Assembly (NCBI RefSeq): GCF_009913235.1
Contig: NZ_CP047897.1
Location: 1,817,501-1,881,500, forward strand
Direction of reading: 5' to 3'
Length of the DNA stretch: 64,000 nt
DNA from: Nibribacter ruber
Lineage (GTDB): Bacteria > Bacteroidota > Bacteroidia > Cytophagales > Hymenobacteraceae
Shown: piece after piece, positions 16,570 through 25,225 of the stretch
Layout of the letters: each line of letters starts with the position of its first letter
Position numbering within the stretch: the stretch's first letter is position 1
Translations under genes and position numbers: made by a program
Notes under the pieces: generated by a model
What the model was told of the DNA's origin: nothing
The model's database searches: none
Seen by the model: the letters and a program-made list of their open reading frames with translations, nothing else

Positions 16570-18108
16570 ATGCCCACAGGCTTTTTACCTTCCCTCAGAA
16601 GTCTACTCTTCTTGCTGTGTTGTATAGTCATTACTTTCTCTACCCTAGCCAATGGGCCGGAGAAGGGTAAAAGACTTTCTGCCAGGCAGTCGTTTAGAAT
16701 AGAACTACCCAGAAATTCATTTGACTACCGCCATGCGGTGCTTCCTTTGCAAGACAGTGCCTTCTTGCTGATTACCAGTAAGCGGGATGTGGCCATTGGC
16801 AAAAATGAAATCCTCTTCACCAAGTACAACCATCAGCTTACGTCTGTCTGGGAAACCAAGGCGCCTCAGCCCAACGGCACCAGGCTGTTGTTCAAAGCCG
16901 AAGAAAAAGACAGAGCTTATTTGCTTTACAGCACCTCTAACTCAGACACCAAGCTTTACCTATACAAAATTGACACTCAGACTGGAAGCTTCCTCTTAAC
17001 CGAGCATTTTCTGCACTCACCGTATGTTAGCGTAAGAGACATGCAGGTGCTAGATGGACAGGTCTTTTTAAGCGCCTTGGACGAGGGAGATTTATCCATA
17101 TTGCTCCTAAACCCAAAGGAGCCCGAGGTAAAGATTCTACCAGCCGTGGTGGGAAAGGCTAAAAACCTAGGCGAATTTAGAGTAGACACGCTCAACAAAA
17201 GCTTAGAACTGTCTGTAACAGAAACTCAAGGCATTACTACCAGATTGCAGACCAGGTTCATTTCTACTAAAGGCGAAATTGCAGGCGGCTACTATATCAA
17301 CCCGAAAGGAATGCCCATACCAGGGCAGGTACTTCGGCCCGCCAGAATCTCCCCCGGGCTTGCTTCCCAAAAATTGTTCTTGGGTGTGTATGGCCACAAG
17401 ACAGATGAATTTGTGCAAGGCTTGTATAGCATCAACCTGCAAGGCGTGATGAGGTACTTTGACTTGGGTAAGCTGAGTCACTTCTATGAATACCGGTCCT
17501 CCCCGGCGGCGGCGTTGCGCATGAAAGCCAGAGCCCTCAAGCAAGAAGCAAAAGGCAATGCTCCCATTAAACAATACCGTATGCTTCTGCACGCCGTGCA
17601 ACCTCACCCACAAGGGTATGCACTCATAGGCGAGCTGTATGAACCTTCTGTGAAGGTAGATTCGCATACAGAAGCCAGCGGATTTTTACTTCAAGGAACT
17701 ACTACCACCAGAAAGACCACCATTACCTTTCAGCACCAACATGCCTTTGTCTGCGTCTTTGATTTTGAGGGTAATCTGCTTTGGGATAACTCTTTCAAAC
17801 TCTATGACTACAAAAGACTCTCCATGGGCCCCGGAGTAAGCACCGTCATCACCCCAGAAGGCCACATGATCATGGCCTACCTTAGAAAAGGAGAGATTTT
17901 CTACAAACACCTGCAACCCAATAGCACTACCATAGAAAGCGTACCGGTACAGCTGCCAGCCGCTACAGACAAACGGGTGACAAGCTCACAGGAAGACTTG
18001 CAACACTGGTACGGCAACAAGTTTCTGGCCTACGGCTTTCAGAGAATCAGATCTGAGAAGGACGGAGGACGCACGGTCTTCTACCTACAACAGGTGACCT
18101 TTGAGTAA
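16570..18108 (+). CDS. Secreted protein of unknown function, second of a tandem paralogous pair
   Basis: The 512-residue product has an N-terminal signal (SLLFLLCCIVITFSTLANG). It aligns by eye along its whole length with the preceding gene's product. Shared points include the strand KNEILFTKYNHQLTSVWETK (against SHIKFTRFSKTLTPLWTKE), NLGEFRVDTLNKSLELSVTE, LLHAVQPHPQGYALIGELYE and the C-terminal WYGNKFLAYGFQRIR with ending RTVFYLQ. The near-equal lengths and head-to-tail order show tandem duplication followed by long divergence; codon use also differs, this copy being less GC-rich. No known domain or active site is visible. It ends about 100 bases before the pyrR promoter element. Confidence 0.85.
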   Translation: MPTGFLPSLRSLLFLLCCIVITFSTLANGPEKGKRLSARQSFRIELPRNSFDYRHAVLPLQDSAFLLITSKRDVAIGKNEILFTKYNHQLTSVWETKAPQPNGTRLLFKAEEKDRAYLLYSTSNSDTKLYLYKIDTQTGSFLLTEHFLHSPYVSVRDMQVLDGQVFLSALDEGDLSILLLNPKEPEVKILPAVVGKAKNLGEFRVDTLNKSLELSVTETQGITTRLQTRFISTKGEIAGGYYINPKGMPIPGQVLRPARISPGLASQKLFLGVYGHKTDEFVQGLYSINLQGVMRYFDLGKLSHFYEYRSSPAAALRMKARALKQEAKGNAPIKQYRMLLHAVQPHPQGYALIGELYEPSVKVDSHTEASGFLLQGTTTTRKTTITFQHQHAFVCVFDFEGNLLWDNSFKLYDYKRLSMGPGVSTVITPEGHMIMAYLRKGEIFYKHLQPNSTTIESVPVQLPAATDKRVTSSQEDLQHWYGNKFLAYGFQRIRSEKDGGRTVFYLQQVTFE

Positions 18109-18209
18109 GCGCAACCTCTACCCTTGCCTGCAGGAGCAACCAGATATAAAGCCAACATTTTCCTGACAGAAATACTTGCATAAGATAGGTGCTACCTACG
18201 GGAAGTGTT

Positions 18210-18217
18210 TATCTTTG
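18210..18217 (+). promoter_or_regulatory. -7 promoter element of pyrR-pyrB
   Basis: TATCTTTG matches TAnnTTTG, 16 bases before ATG 18233. The predicted leader is only about 9 bases, which leaves no room for a classical PyrR attenuator. Confidence 0.65.
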
Positions 18218-18232
18218 CCCAAAACCCGGACT

Positions 18233-18802
18233 ATGCACAAACGTCTCATTGTTCCGCACGCTCTGTTTCAGATCATGATCCGGCGCCTGGCGCACCAACT
18301 GATCGAGACGCACCGTGATTTCTCCAACTCCGTGATTCTGGGCCTGCAGCCCCGCGGCATCTTTGTGGCAGACCGCCTGCAAGCCACCCTTCAGGAAATT
18401 CTGGGCGTGACGGTGCAAACCGGCTACCTGGACATCACCTTCCACCGCGACGACTTCAGACGCCGCTCCACCCCGCTCGCCCCCAACGCCACCAAGGTAG
18501 AATTCTCCCTGGAAGGCAGACGCGTGATTCTGGTGGATGACGTGCTCTACACGGGCCGCTCGGTACGCGCTGCGCTGGATGCCATGATATCCTATGGAAG
18601 ACCCGCCCAGGTAGAATTATTGGTGTTGATAGACCGCCAATACACCAGAGACCTGCCGGTAGAAGCCACGTACGTGGGCCAGAAGGTCAATTCCCTGCAC
18701 TCGCAGCGCGTGGAAGTGGCCTGGCAGGGAACAGACTCAGAACAGGATGCCATCTGGCTTCTTACCAAAACCCCAGACCAAGAACCTCATGCAACAGCTT
18801 AG
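18233..18802 (+). CDS. pyrR: PyrR-type bifunctional uracil phosphoribosyltransferase/regulator
   Basis: The 189-residue product is a type I phosphoribosyltransferase. The PRPP-binding loop is VILVDDVLYTGRSVRAALDA (from about residue 97), and the PyrR-specific segments SNSVILGLQPRGIFVADRL and DITFHRDDFRRR are present. In Gram-positives PyrR binds pyr mRNA and controls attenuation; in other phyla this is unproven, and here the leader appears too short for it. I chose ATG 18233 rather than the longer frame because the TATCTTTG element lies between them. The last 14 bases overlap the start of pyrB, so the two genes are translationally coupled. Confidence 0.92.
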   Translation: MHKRLIVPHALFQIMIRRLAHQLIETHRDFSNSVILGLQPRGIFVADRLQATLQEILGVTVQTGYLDITFHRDDFRRRSTPLAPNATKVEFSLEGRRVILVDDVLYTGRSVRAALDAMISYGRPAQVELLVLIDRQYTRDLPVEATYVGQKVNSLHSQRVEVAWQGTDSEQDAIWLLTKTPDQEPHATA

Positions 18803-19712
18803 CGTCCGGCACCTGTTGGGCATCAAAGACATCACTGAGCAGGATATCCAGCTCATCTTTGAAACCGCAGACCAGTTCAAGGAAGTCTTAAATAGGCCCA
18901 TCAAGAAAGTACCCTCGCTGCGCGATGTGACCATTGCCAACGTTTTCTTTGAGAACTCCACCCGCACCCGGCTTTCGTTTGAGCTGGCAGAAAAGCGCCT
19001 CTCGGCAGACGTGATCAATTTTGCGGCCTCTAGCAGTTCTGTCAAGAAAGGCGAAACCCTGCTAGACACCGTCAACAACATTCTGGCCATGAAGGTAGAC
19101 ATGATTGTGATGCGCCACAGCAGCCCCGGTGCCCCACATTTCTTGTCCCGCAAGATCAACGCCAACATAGTCAACGCCGGCGACGGCACCCATGAGCACC
19201 CCACCCAGGCCTTGCTGGACGCTTTTTCCATCAGGGAGAAACTGGGCCAGGTGACCGGCAAAAAAGTAGCCATCATTGGGGACATCATGCATTCGCGCGT
19301 GGCGCTGTCCAACATCTTTGCTTTGCAGAAACTAGGTGCCGAGGTAGCCGTCTGCGGGCCTCCCACCCTCTTGCCCAAGCACATTGGCGAATTGGGCGTA
19401 AAGATCTTCTGGAACGTGAAGGAAGCCCTGCAATGGTGTGACGTGGCCAACGTACTACGCATTCAATTGGAGCGCCAGACCGGCAAGCTGTTCCCGTCTC
19501 TGCGCGAATACGCCATGTATTTTGGCATTAACCGGCGCATGCTGGACGAGCTCAACAAAGAGATTGTCTTGATGCACCCGGGGCCCATCAACCGCGGCGT
19601 GGAACTTACCTCAGACGCGGCAGACTCTCCGCACTCCATCATCCTGGACCAGGTGGAAAACGGTGTAGCCATTAGAATGGCGGTGCTGTACCTACTGGCC
19701 AGCCGCGGATAA
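18789..19712 (+). CDS. pyrB: Aspartate carbamoyltransferase catalytic subunit
   Basis: The 307-residue product catalyses carbamoyl phosphate plus aspartate to carbamoyl aspartate, the second step of pyrimidine synthesis. The carbamoyl phosphate motif is FFENSTRTRLSFELA (near residue 55), followed by SSSVKKGETLLDT with the catalytic Lys. HPTQALLDAF and the aspartate-binding region (HPGPINRGVEL) follow. The start ATG 18789 lies inside pyrR, giving the standard MQQLSVRHLLGIKD beginning; an upstream in-frame start at 18747 would extend it with no conserved residues. No regulatory subunit (pyrI) is seen. A palindrome with extended stem 18 bases after the stop probably marks the transcript end. Confidence 0.97.
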   Translation: MQQLSVRHLLGIKDITEQDIQLIFETADQFKEVLNRPIKKVPSLRDVTIANVFFENSTRTRLSFELAEKRLSADVINFAASSSSVKKGETLLDTVNNILAMKVDMIVMRHSSPGAPHFLSRKINANIVNAGDGTHEHPTQALLDAFSIREKLGQVTGKKVAIIGDIMHSRVALSNIFALQKLGAEVAVCGPPTLLPKHIGELGVKIFWNVKEALQWCDVANVLRIQLERQTGKLFPSLREYAMYFGINRRMLDELNKEIVLMHPGPINRGVELTSDAADSPHSIILDQVENGVAIRMAVLYLLASRG

Positions 19713-19726
19713 CTTACTCATTTATA

Positions 19727-19778
19727 CAAATGCCGTTTTTGGCCTGTTTCCCGCAAAACAGGCCAAAAACGGCATTTC
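19727..19778 (+). repeat. 38-bp interspersed palindrome, copy 6, with extended stem
   Basis: The core is flanked by complementary AAATGC and GCATTT, so the arms reach about 24 bp. Arms start AAATGCCGTTTTTGGCCTGT. It lies 15 bases after the pyrB stop and may end the pyr transcript. The core lies at 19731-19774. Confidence 0.93.
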
Positions 19779-19895
19779 TTTTCCGGTAGATTTTACTGCC
19801 TAAATATTTGGGAATACCGGAACCAACACCCCTGCCAGAAACGTCTGCTTGAAAACAATCGCTGTCTGGACCCAGACAAGGAAAAACGTTTCTGT

Positions 19896-20309
19896 ATGAT
19901 TCAAGAACTGGTCAACCCATTCGGGAAGGTGTACCTTACTATAAAAAAGGATGCTGAAAATAAGCTGATCTACGTGAATTGGGTGGGTTACCTGACGGAG
20001 GAAAACGTGAAAACGGGCGCTTTGGCCTATACCAAAACTCTGGCGGAGGCGGGCTTCCATTGCGTCTTGAATGACACTCGCTCCATTGTAGGCTCCTGGA
20101 ACCATTCCATGGACTGGGTGGTCAAGGAGTGGGCTCCGTCTGCCGCCAAGGCCGGCCTGAAAAGAATTGCCATGCTATCCAGCCCCCAAAGCTTCGGGGA
20201 GACTTCAGCAGATACCTTCATCAAAGAACAAATGGCGTTTGAGGCTAAATGCTTTGATGATATGGAGGCCGCCAAGCGCTGGCTGCAGGAACAATACACC
20301 ACCAACTAA
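19896..20309 (+). CDS. STAS/SpoIIAA-like protein
   Basis: The 137-residue soluble product shows the alternating strand-helix pattern of the SpoIIAA-like STAS fold: KLIYVNWVGYLTEENVKTG, then HCVLNDTRSIVGSW, then LKRIAMLSS and a C-terminal helix with AAKRWLQEQ. Proteins of this kind (anti-sigma-antagonist-like, often annotated only as STAS domain-containing) are numerous in Cytophagales and usually have unknown partners. A second, more diverged example lies at 27482-27880 in this window. No anti-sigma factor or phosphatase gene is adjacent. It is followed by a strong hairpin terminator, so it is probably expressed alone. Confidence 0.7.
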   Translation: MIQELVNPFGKVYLTIKKDAENKLIYVNWVGYLTEENVKTGALAYTKTLAEAGFHCVLNDTRSIVGSWNHSMDWVVKEWAPSAAKAGLKRIAMLSSPQSFGETSADTFIKEQMAFEAKCFDDMEAAKRWLQEQYTTN

Positions 20310-20325
20310 GCTATCCTTCACCACT

Positions 20326-20376
20326 AAAAACGCTGAAGCCCCGTCAGATCTCTCTGGTCGGGGCTTCAGCGTTTTT
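20326..20376 (+). terminator. Intrinsic terminator with 18-bp stem
   Basis: AAAAACGCTGAAGCCCCG pairs with CGGGGCTTCAGCGTTTTT, 17 bases after the STAS-like gene. Its final T run is the first T run of palindrome copy 7. It can also serve the convergent TolC gene. Confidence 0.93.
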
Positions 20377-20407
20377 GGGCTATTTTCTGGAAAACAGGCC
20401 AAAAACG
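20370..20407. repeat. 38-bp interspersed palindrome, copy 7
   Basis: CGTTTTTGGGCTATTTTCTG pairs with GAAAACAGGCCAAAAACG. It overlaps the T run of the terminator and ends 7 bases before the TolC stop codon. Confidence 0.93.
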
Positions 20408-20413
20408 GGGGTA

Positions 20414-21952
20414 TTATCCGGTATAAGGAAGTGGCAAGGTGAGCGGCTCGTTCATCTCAAAGTCATAGAGGGTCTGCAGCCTGAGGTTGTAGTAAGCGTT
20501 CCAGAAATTGCGCAGGGAGCCCACGTAGCCGCGCCGCGCCGAGTCCCGCTCTGAGGTGGCCTGGTTCAGTTCCAGCAGTCCTATCTTCTCATTCAGGTAG
20601 CGTTCTTTGGCTCCCTGGAAACGGCGTTCTGCCAGCTCATTTGCCCGGTGCGCCACCTTCATTTGATCGCGCAGCATCTTAAACCGTTTAATCTGCAGGT
20701 ACACGTCCTGGTCAAAGTTCACTTTCTGCTGCTCAAGGTTGGCCTTTACCAGCTTCTGGTTGGCGCGCGCGGTACCCAGCTTGGACTTGGTTCTGCCCCA
20801 GTCCATGATGGGCACGCTAAAGCCAATGCGCACGCGCTGCTGCTCAGAAGGATCACGGTAGGCTTCCAAGACTTCTTTGGATTGCTGGGTGAGGCCGTAC
20901 TGCAAGAACAAGTTGGCGTTCACACCGGCCTCTCCTTCGGCGCGGGCGCGGTTGCGGGCGGCCTCTAATTCTTCGCGTTGCAAGGAAATCATGCGGGCGC
21001 GGTTCTGGTGGGCCTGCGTGAGGGCAAACTCCTCGTCTACCTCAAACTGCGGAATCACATCTGGAGTGGTGAGCCGAATGGGGCTGTCATCAGTTAGGCC
21101 CAGAAACACCTTCAGCCTTAGTCCGCTGATCTCCATGTCCAGTTTGGCCTGTTCCAGGCTTTGCTGCGAGGTCAAGAGGCTCAGCTCCAGCTGCATCAGT
21201 TCATTCTCGCCAATGCGGTTCTCCTGGAAACGCACCTGCGCCAGCTTAAACAGCGTGTCATTGTTGGCTACGTTCTTTTGGGCAATGTCAAAGCTGAGTT
21301 GGTTTTGCAGCAGGGAGAAATACAAGTCTGTGGCCCTCACAGAGATGTCTTCCATGTCCTCCCAGAAGTCGCGCTTGGCCTCCTCAAACCTCAAAGGCTC
21401 AATCTTACGATCCCACTTGAGGCCGTTGTAAGAGAAAAGCGGCTGACTGAACGTGATGTTGGCGGGGTTGGACGCGTACGACTTTCCACCTTCTGCCGCC
21501 ATAAAGTCATCAATGCGCTGCAGATAGGAATTGACAGAAATGACGCCGCCCGTGAAACCAATGTTCTGGCTCAGGGCCAGCTGCGCCGAGGACGTGGAAA
21601 TATCCCGTTGCCTGAACTGCAGACTGCCGTCTGGCTGCAAAACCGGGTCAATGCTTTTGGTATAGTCTGGCAGCGTGGCGTGCAACATGAGCTGCGGCAG
21701 GTAGTTGCTCTTGAACGTCTGGAACTGCCAGGTGCGGTTTTCTAGGGTGGTGAGCGCCTGCTGGTAACTGGGCGACTGCTCTTTGGCCATGCGCACCACG
21801 TCGGTGAGGCTGTACCGCTTCGTGTTGGGGTCTTCCTCTTCCTGGGGCAAGGTTTTCTTGTTCTTCTGGGCACTCGCCCCCGAAGCCCACAACAGCAGGG
21901 TGATGGTACAAAGCCAGGGAATAACGCTTCCGCTGATCGCTACTTTTTTCAC
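20414..21952 (-). CDS. TolC family outer-membrane protein
   Basis: The 512-residue product has a signal peptide (ITLLLWASGASAQ) and the long-helix pattern of outer-membrane efflux channels: duplicated coiled-coil repeats such as LEQAKLDMEISGLRLKVFLG and LVKANLEQQKVNFDQDVYLQ, and the FSVPIMDWGRTKSK strand that marks the second repeat. TolC trimers connect inner-membrane pumps to the outside. No periplasmic adaptor or RND/ABC pump gene is adjacent, so it is an orphan channel or works with a distant pump. A charged linker (QKNKKTLPQEEEDPNTKRYS) follows the signal peptide. Its transcript ends convergently with the STAS-like gene. Confidence 0.93.
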   Translation of the reverse strand: MKKVAISGSVIPWLCTITLLLWASGASAQKNKKTLPQEEEDPNTKRYSLTDVVRMAKEQSPSYQQALTTLENRTWQFQTFKSNYLPQLMLHATLPDYTKSIDPVLQPDGSLQFRQRDISTSSAQLALSQNIGFTGGVISVNSYLQRIDDFMAAEGGKSYASNPANITFSQPLFSYNGLKWDRKIEPLRFEEAKRDFWEDMEDISVRATDLYFSLLQNQLSFDIAQKNVANNDTLFKLAQVRFQENRIGENELMQLELSLLTSQQSLEQAKLDMEISGLRLKVFLGLTDDSPIRLTTPDVIPQFEVDEEFALTQAHQNRARMISLQREELEAARNRARAEGEAGVNANLFLQYGLTQQSKEVLEAYRDPSEQQRVRIGFSVPIMDWGRTKSKLGTARANQKLVKANLEQQKVNFDQDVYLQIKRFKMLRDQMKVAHRANELAERRFQGAKERYLNEKIGLLELNQATSERDSARRGYVGSLRNFWNAYYNLRLQTLYDFEMNEPLTLPLPYTG

Positions 21953-22010
21953 AATTGGGTACTGGTAATCTGGTAAGCTATTCGTTTAAAACTCTGATAA
22001 GCAAGGACAT

Positions 22011-22050
22011 CTGTTTTTGAGCTGTTTTACTGGAAACAGCCCAAAAACGG
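22011..22050. repeat. 38-bp interspersed palindrome, copy 8
   Basis: CTGTTTTTGAGCTGTTTTAC faces TGGAAACAGCCCAAAAACGG. It lies 18 bases past the pepP stop (minus strand) and about 60 bases upstream of the TolC gene. Confidence 0.88.
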
Positions 22051-22068
22051 AAGAATCAACCTTGCTTG

Positions 22069-23358
22069 TTAGGACTTCATCTCCCGCTCAATGTCTTCTA
22101 GTTCCAGCGGGATGTTGGCCATCAAGTCTTCTGGTCCGCCGGCGGTAATCAAGAAATCGTTCTCCAGGCGTATGCCCAGGCCTTCTTCTCTAATGTAAAT
22201 GCCTGGCTCGCAGGTAAAGACCATGCCCGCCTCAAACGGACGGTATTTGTCGCCTACGTCATGCACGTCTAAGCCCAAAAAGTGCGAGGTGCCGTGCGGG
22301 AAGTATTTCTTGTAGAGCGGCGCGTCTGGGTTCTGGTTGTGCACATCATTCTCGTTGAGCAGGTCCAGCTTGATGAGTTCGTTCTCCATCACCTTGCCCA
22401 CAAATTTATGATACTGGTCTAGCGTGTTGCCCGGTACCAACATCTGCTTAGCGGTATTCATGACGTGCAAGACGGCATTATAGACATTGGCCTGGCGCTT
22501 GGTAAACGTGCCATTCACGGGGATGGAGCGGGTCAAATCTGCGGCGTAATTCGCATACTCCGCCCCGAAGTCCATCAACAGCACATCGCCGTCTTTGCAC
22601 TCTCTAAAATTGTCTACGTAGTGCAGAATGCAGGCATTGGCCCCCGAGGCGATGATAGAGCCATAGGCTGGTCCGCGGGAACGGTTGCGCAGGAACTCAT
22701 GGGCAATTTCGGCTTCAATCTCATACTCCATCACGCCGGGCTTCACAAACTTAAGCAAGCGCCGGAAGGCCTTCTCGGTGATGTTGCAGGCCATGCGCAT
22801 CATCTCAATCTCACGGGGTTGTTTGATGGAGCGCAGGTAATGCAGGTGCGGCGTGCTGCGGCAGTAGTTGTGTAGCGGGAAACGCTCTTTTATCTTTTTG
22901 ATGAAGCGGGCATCACGGGTTTCTACCTCAATGACGGCGCGCAGGTGTTCGTTGGAGTTCAGGTAGACGTTTTCGGCGTAGGCCATCAGGGAGTTGAGGA
23001 TGGAGTCAAACTCATGCGTCCAGTAGATGGTTTCAATGCCGGAGACTTCGCGGGCCTGCTCTTTGGTGAGCTTATAGCCTTCCCAGGTCAGGATGTGGTC
23101 ATTGGTTTCTCTGATGAAAAGAATCTCTTGCAGGCGCGGCTCGCGGGCGTCTGGGAACAGGATGACCACGCTTTCTTCCTGGTCAATGCCAGAGAGCCAC
23201 AGCAGGTCATTGTTCTGCCTAAAGGGCATGGTGCCGTCTGCGTTGGTGGGCATGACGTCATTGGAATGGAAAACCGCCAGGGACTGGGGCTTCATGTACT
23301 CGGTAAACTTTTTACGGTTGTGAATGAAGAGGTCTTTCCCGAGGGCTTCGTATTTCAT
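22069..23358 (-). CDS. pepP: Xaa-Pro aminopeptidase (aminopeptidase P, M24B)
   Basis: The 429-residue product removes an N-terminal residue before proline. Residues 1 to about 175 are the creatinase-like N-terminal domain; the pita-bread domain follows with the five metal ligands in their usual settings: VLLMDFGAEYANYAADLTRS (two Asp), SHFLGLDVHDVG (His), FTCEPGIYI (Glu) and IRLENDFLIT (Glu). It is expected to be cytosolic with two Mn ions. I chose ATG 23358 (MKYEALGKDLF). A longer frame exists, but its extra residues are translated from palindrome copy 9 and are not part of the family. Confidence 0.95.
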   Translation of the reverse strand: MKYEALGKDLFIHNRKKFTEYMKPQSLAVFHSNDVMPTNADGTMPFRQNNDLLWLSGIDQEESVVILFPDAREPRLQEILFIRETNDHILTWEGYKLTKEQAREVSGIETIYWTHEFDSILNSLMAYAENVYLNSNEHLRAVIEVETRDARFIKKIKERFPLHNYCRSTPHLHYLRSIKQPREIEMMRMACNITEKAFRRLLKFVKPGVMEYEIEAEIAHEFLRNRSRGPAYGSIIASGANACILHYVDNFRECKDGDVLLMDFGAEYANYAADLTRSIPVNGTFTKRQANVYNAVLHVMNTAKQMLVPGNTLDQYHKFVGKVMENELIKLDLLNENDVHNQNPDAPLYKKYFPHGTSHFLGLDVHDVGDKYRPFEAGMVFTCEPGIYIREEGLGIRLENDFLITAGGPEDLMANIPLELEDIEREMKS

Positions 23359-23399
23359 GGCGTTTGTCTGGTTGGGTTTGGCATCCTGACGACCGAATC

Positions 23400-23438
23400 T
23401 GTTTTTAGGCTCTTTTCTAGAAAACAACGTAAAAACGG
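23400..23438. repeat. 38-bp interspersed palindrome, copy 9
   Basis: TGTTTTTAGGCTCTTTTCTA faces GAAAACAACGTAAAAACGG. It lies between two divergent genes, 42 bases upstream of the pepP start, so it could form a hairpin in the pepP leader. Confidence 0.85.
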
Positions 23439-23514
23439 CCCGGCCTTACAGGCTTAAATGTAGGATTTTAAACGGTAATTTGCAGGCTTACGGGCCTGTA
23501 TAAATATAGTAACG

Positions 23515-25077
23515 GTGGGCAATTGCATTAAAGTATTTTTTTTATGGCTCTTTGCCATTTGCAGCCTGCTCTCCTTGAACGCGGTGGGCCAAAACCGGTA
23601 TTGGGTAGTCTTCCAGGACAAGCCGATGACAGACCAGAGCGCCGCAACCTGGATAAGTGCCGCCGCCCAACAACAGCGCCAGCAGCAAGGCCTGCCTGCC
23701 CGCCAGTTGTCTGACGCCCCCGTACATCAAGCATATTTAGACAGCCTCCGGAGGTCTGGCGCCCAAATTACCGCTGTCTCTAAATGGCTGAACGCGGCCG
23801 CCGTTGAGGCCACCTCTTGCCAGGCAGAACTGCTCCGCCAGAAATGCTTTGTGCAACAGGTCACTCCTATTACCGGTTACTTTCAGGCTGCTTCTAGGTC
23901 AAAGAAGAAAGACGAAGTTTTGCCAGTGCTGGACCAAATCAATGCCCAAAAATTTAGAGAGAAGGGCCTCACTGGCAAAGGCGTGAAAGTGGGCGTGATA
24001 GACGTGGGTTTTTACGAAGCGCCCCAACAAGCCAGCCTGAAGAGACTGTTCAACCAAGACCATGTGCGCGGCTACCGCGATTTTGTAAACCCCGCCGCCG
24101 GCAAGCCTTACACCTACAAAGAATCCTTTCTGGACAACCACGGCACCCAGGTGCTGGAATGCCTGGCCGGCTATAATCCAAAACACAACCTGCAAGTGGG
24201 CCTGGCCACCGAGGCCGACTATTACCTGGCCCGCACCGACCACGGCAGCCGCGAAAACCGCATGGAGGAAGAGCATTTTGTGCGCGCCCTAGAATGGCTG
24301 GACAGCCTGGGCGTGCGCCTGGTGAATTCGTCTTTGGGCTACGGCACCGGCTTTGACAAGGCAGAAGAGAATTACAAGCCCGAGCAGATGGACGGCAGCA
24401 GTTTCATTGCCCGCGCCGCGCAGATGGCCGTGCAAGAGAAAGGCATGTGTCTGGTGATTTCGGCGGGCAACGACGGTAGCAAGAAGAACTGGCAGTTCTT
24501 GAACACCCCGGCAGATGCGGCAGGGGTCTTGACCGTGGGCGCGACGGATTACAGCTCCTGGATCAAACAAGGCTATAGCGGCATCGGGCCGGGTTTTCTG
24601 CCCTTTGTGAAACCAGACCTGGCCTGCTTCTCAGCCTTCGGGACGTCTTTTACTGCGCCTGTGGTCACGGGTTTGGCGGCTTGTCTTTTGCAGGTGAACC
24701 CCCATCTGTCTGCCCAACAGCTCACTCAAATCTTAAAACGAAGCGGGCATCTTTATCCCCACGGCAACAACTACATTGGATACGGCGTGCCCAACGCTGA
24801 AAAAGCCCTGCAATTAGCCAGAGACTCTACGATAGTTTTTCCAGCTCCTACCATTATGAAAGCCTCTGGCAACCAGTTCTCCTTTAAGCGGCCTAAAGAT
24901 TGGAAGGTGGTTGGCCAAGGCGGCATTGTACTGTTTAGAAAGAAATCTGCCACGCAGGTCATCACCCAGCAACGATTGTCTGTCCGCACCACTATACTGC
25001 TACTCAAACGCATGACTGGTGAGACGCATACCACCATTCAGTTTGGGGAGAATGTGTTGGAAGTGGTGTGGGAATAA
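23515..25077 (+). CDS. Secreted S8 (subtilisin-like) serine peptidase
   Basis: The 520-residue product has a signal peptide (FFLWLFAICSLLSLNAVGQ). The catalytic triad is visible: Asp in VKVGVIDVGF (near residue 161), His in DNHGTQVLE (near 207) and Ser in FGTSFTAPVVTG (near 377). The oxyanion Asn is in LVISAGNDGS. A propeptide-like region (residues 25 to 140) precedes the catalytic domain. The C-terminal 90 residues form a short strand-rich tail with LLLKRMTGE; no clear type IX sorting domain is seen. The start codon is GTG 23515. It is probably a cell-envelope or secreted protease. A palindrome copy follows 2 bases after the stop. Confidence 0.93.
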   Translation: MGNCIKVFFLWLFAICSLLSLNAVGQNRYWVVFQDKPMTDQSAATWISAAAQQQRQQQGLPARQLSDAPVHQAYLDSLRRSGAQITAVSKWLNAAAVEATSCQAELLRQKCFVQQVTPITGYFQAASRSKKKDEVLPVLDQINAQKFREKGLTGKGVKVGVIDVGFYEAPQQASLKRLFNQDHVRGYRDFVNPAAGKPYTYKESFLDNHGTQVLECLAGYNPKHNLQVGLATEADYYLARTDHGSRENRMEEEHFVRALEWLDSLGVRLVNSSLGYGTGFDKAEENYKPEQMDGSSFIARAAQMAVQEKGMCLVISAGNDGSKKNWQFLNTPADAAGVLTVGATDYSSWIKQGYSGIGPGFLPFVKPDLACFSAFGTSFTAPVVTGLAACLLQVNPHLSAQQLTQILKRSGHLYPHGNNYIGYGVPNAEKALQLARDSTIVFPAPTIMKASGNQFSFKRPKDWKVVGQGGIVLFRKKSATQVITQQRLSVRTTILLLKRMTGETHTTIQFGENVLEVVWE

Positions 25078-25079
25078 AA

Positions 25080-25127
25080 ATATCCGTTTTTGGCGTGTTT
25101 TCTGGAAAACAGGCCAAAAACGGATAT
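25080..25127 (+). repeat. 38-bp interspersed palindrome, copy 10, with extended stem
   Basis: The core is extended outward by complementary ATATC/GATAT. The arms start ATATCCGTTTTTGGCGTGTT. It begins 2 bases after the S8 peptidase stop codon and probably forms the transcript 3' end. Confidence 0.93.
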
Positions 25128-25225
25128 GGGCTTGTTTCTACTAAGTATATCACATCAATTGCAATCTTCTATTTGCCCTAAGAAAATTGCTATGCGTTAA
25201 GTTTTTCCTCAATTTTGCAGGTAGC

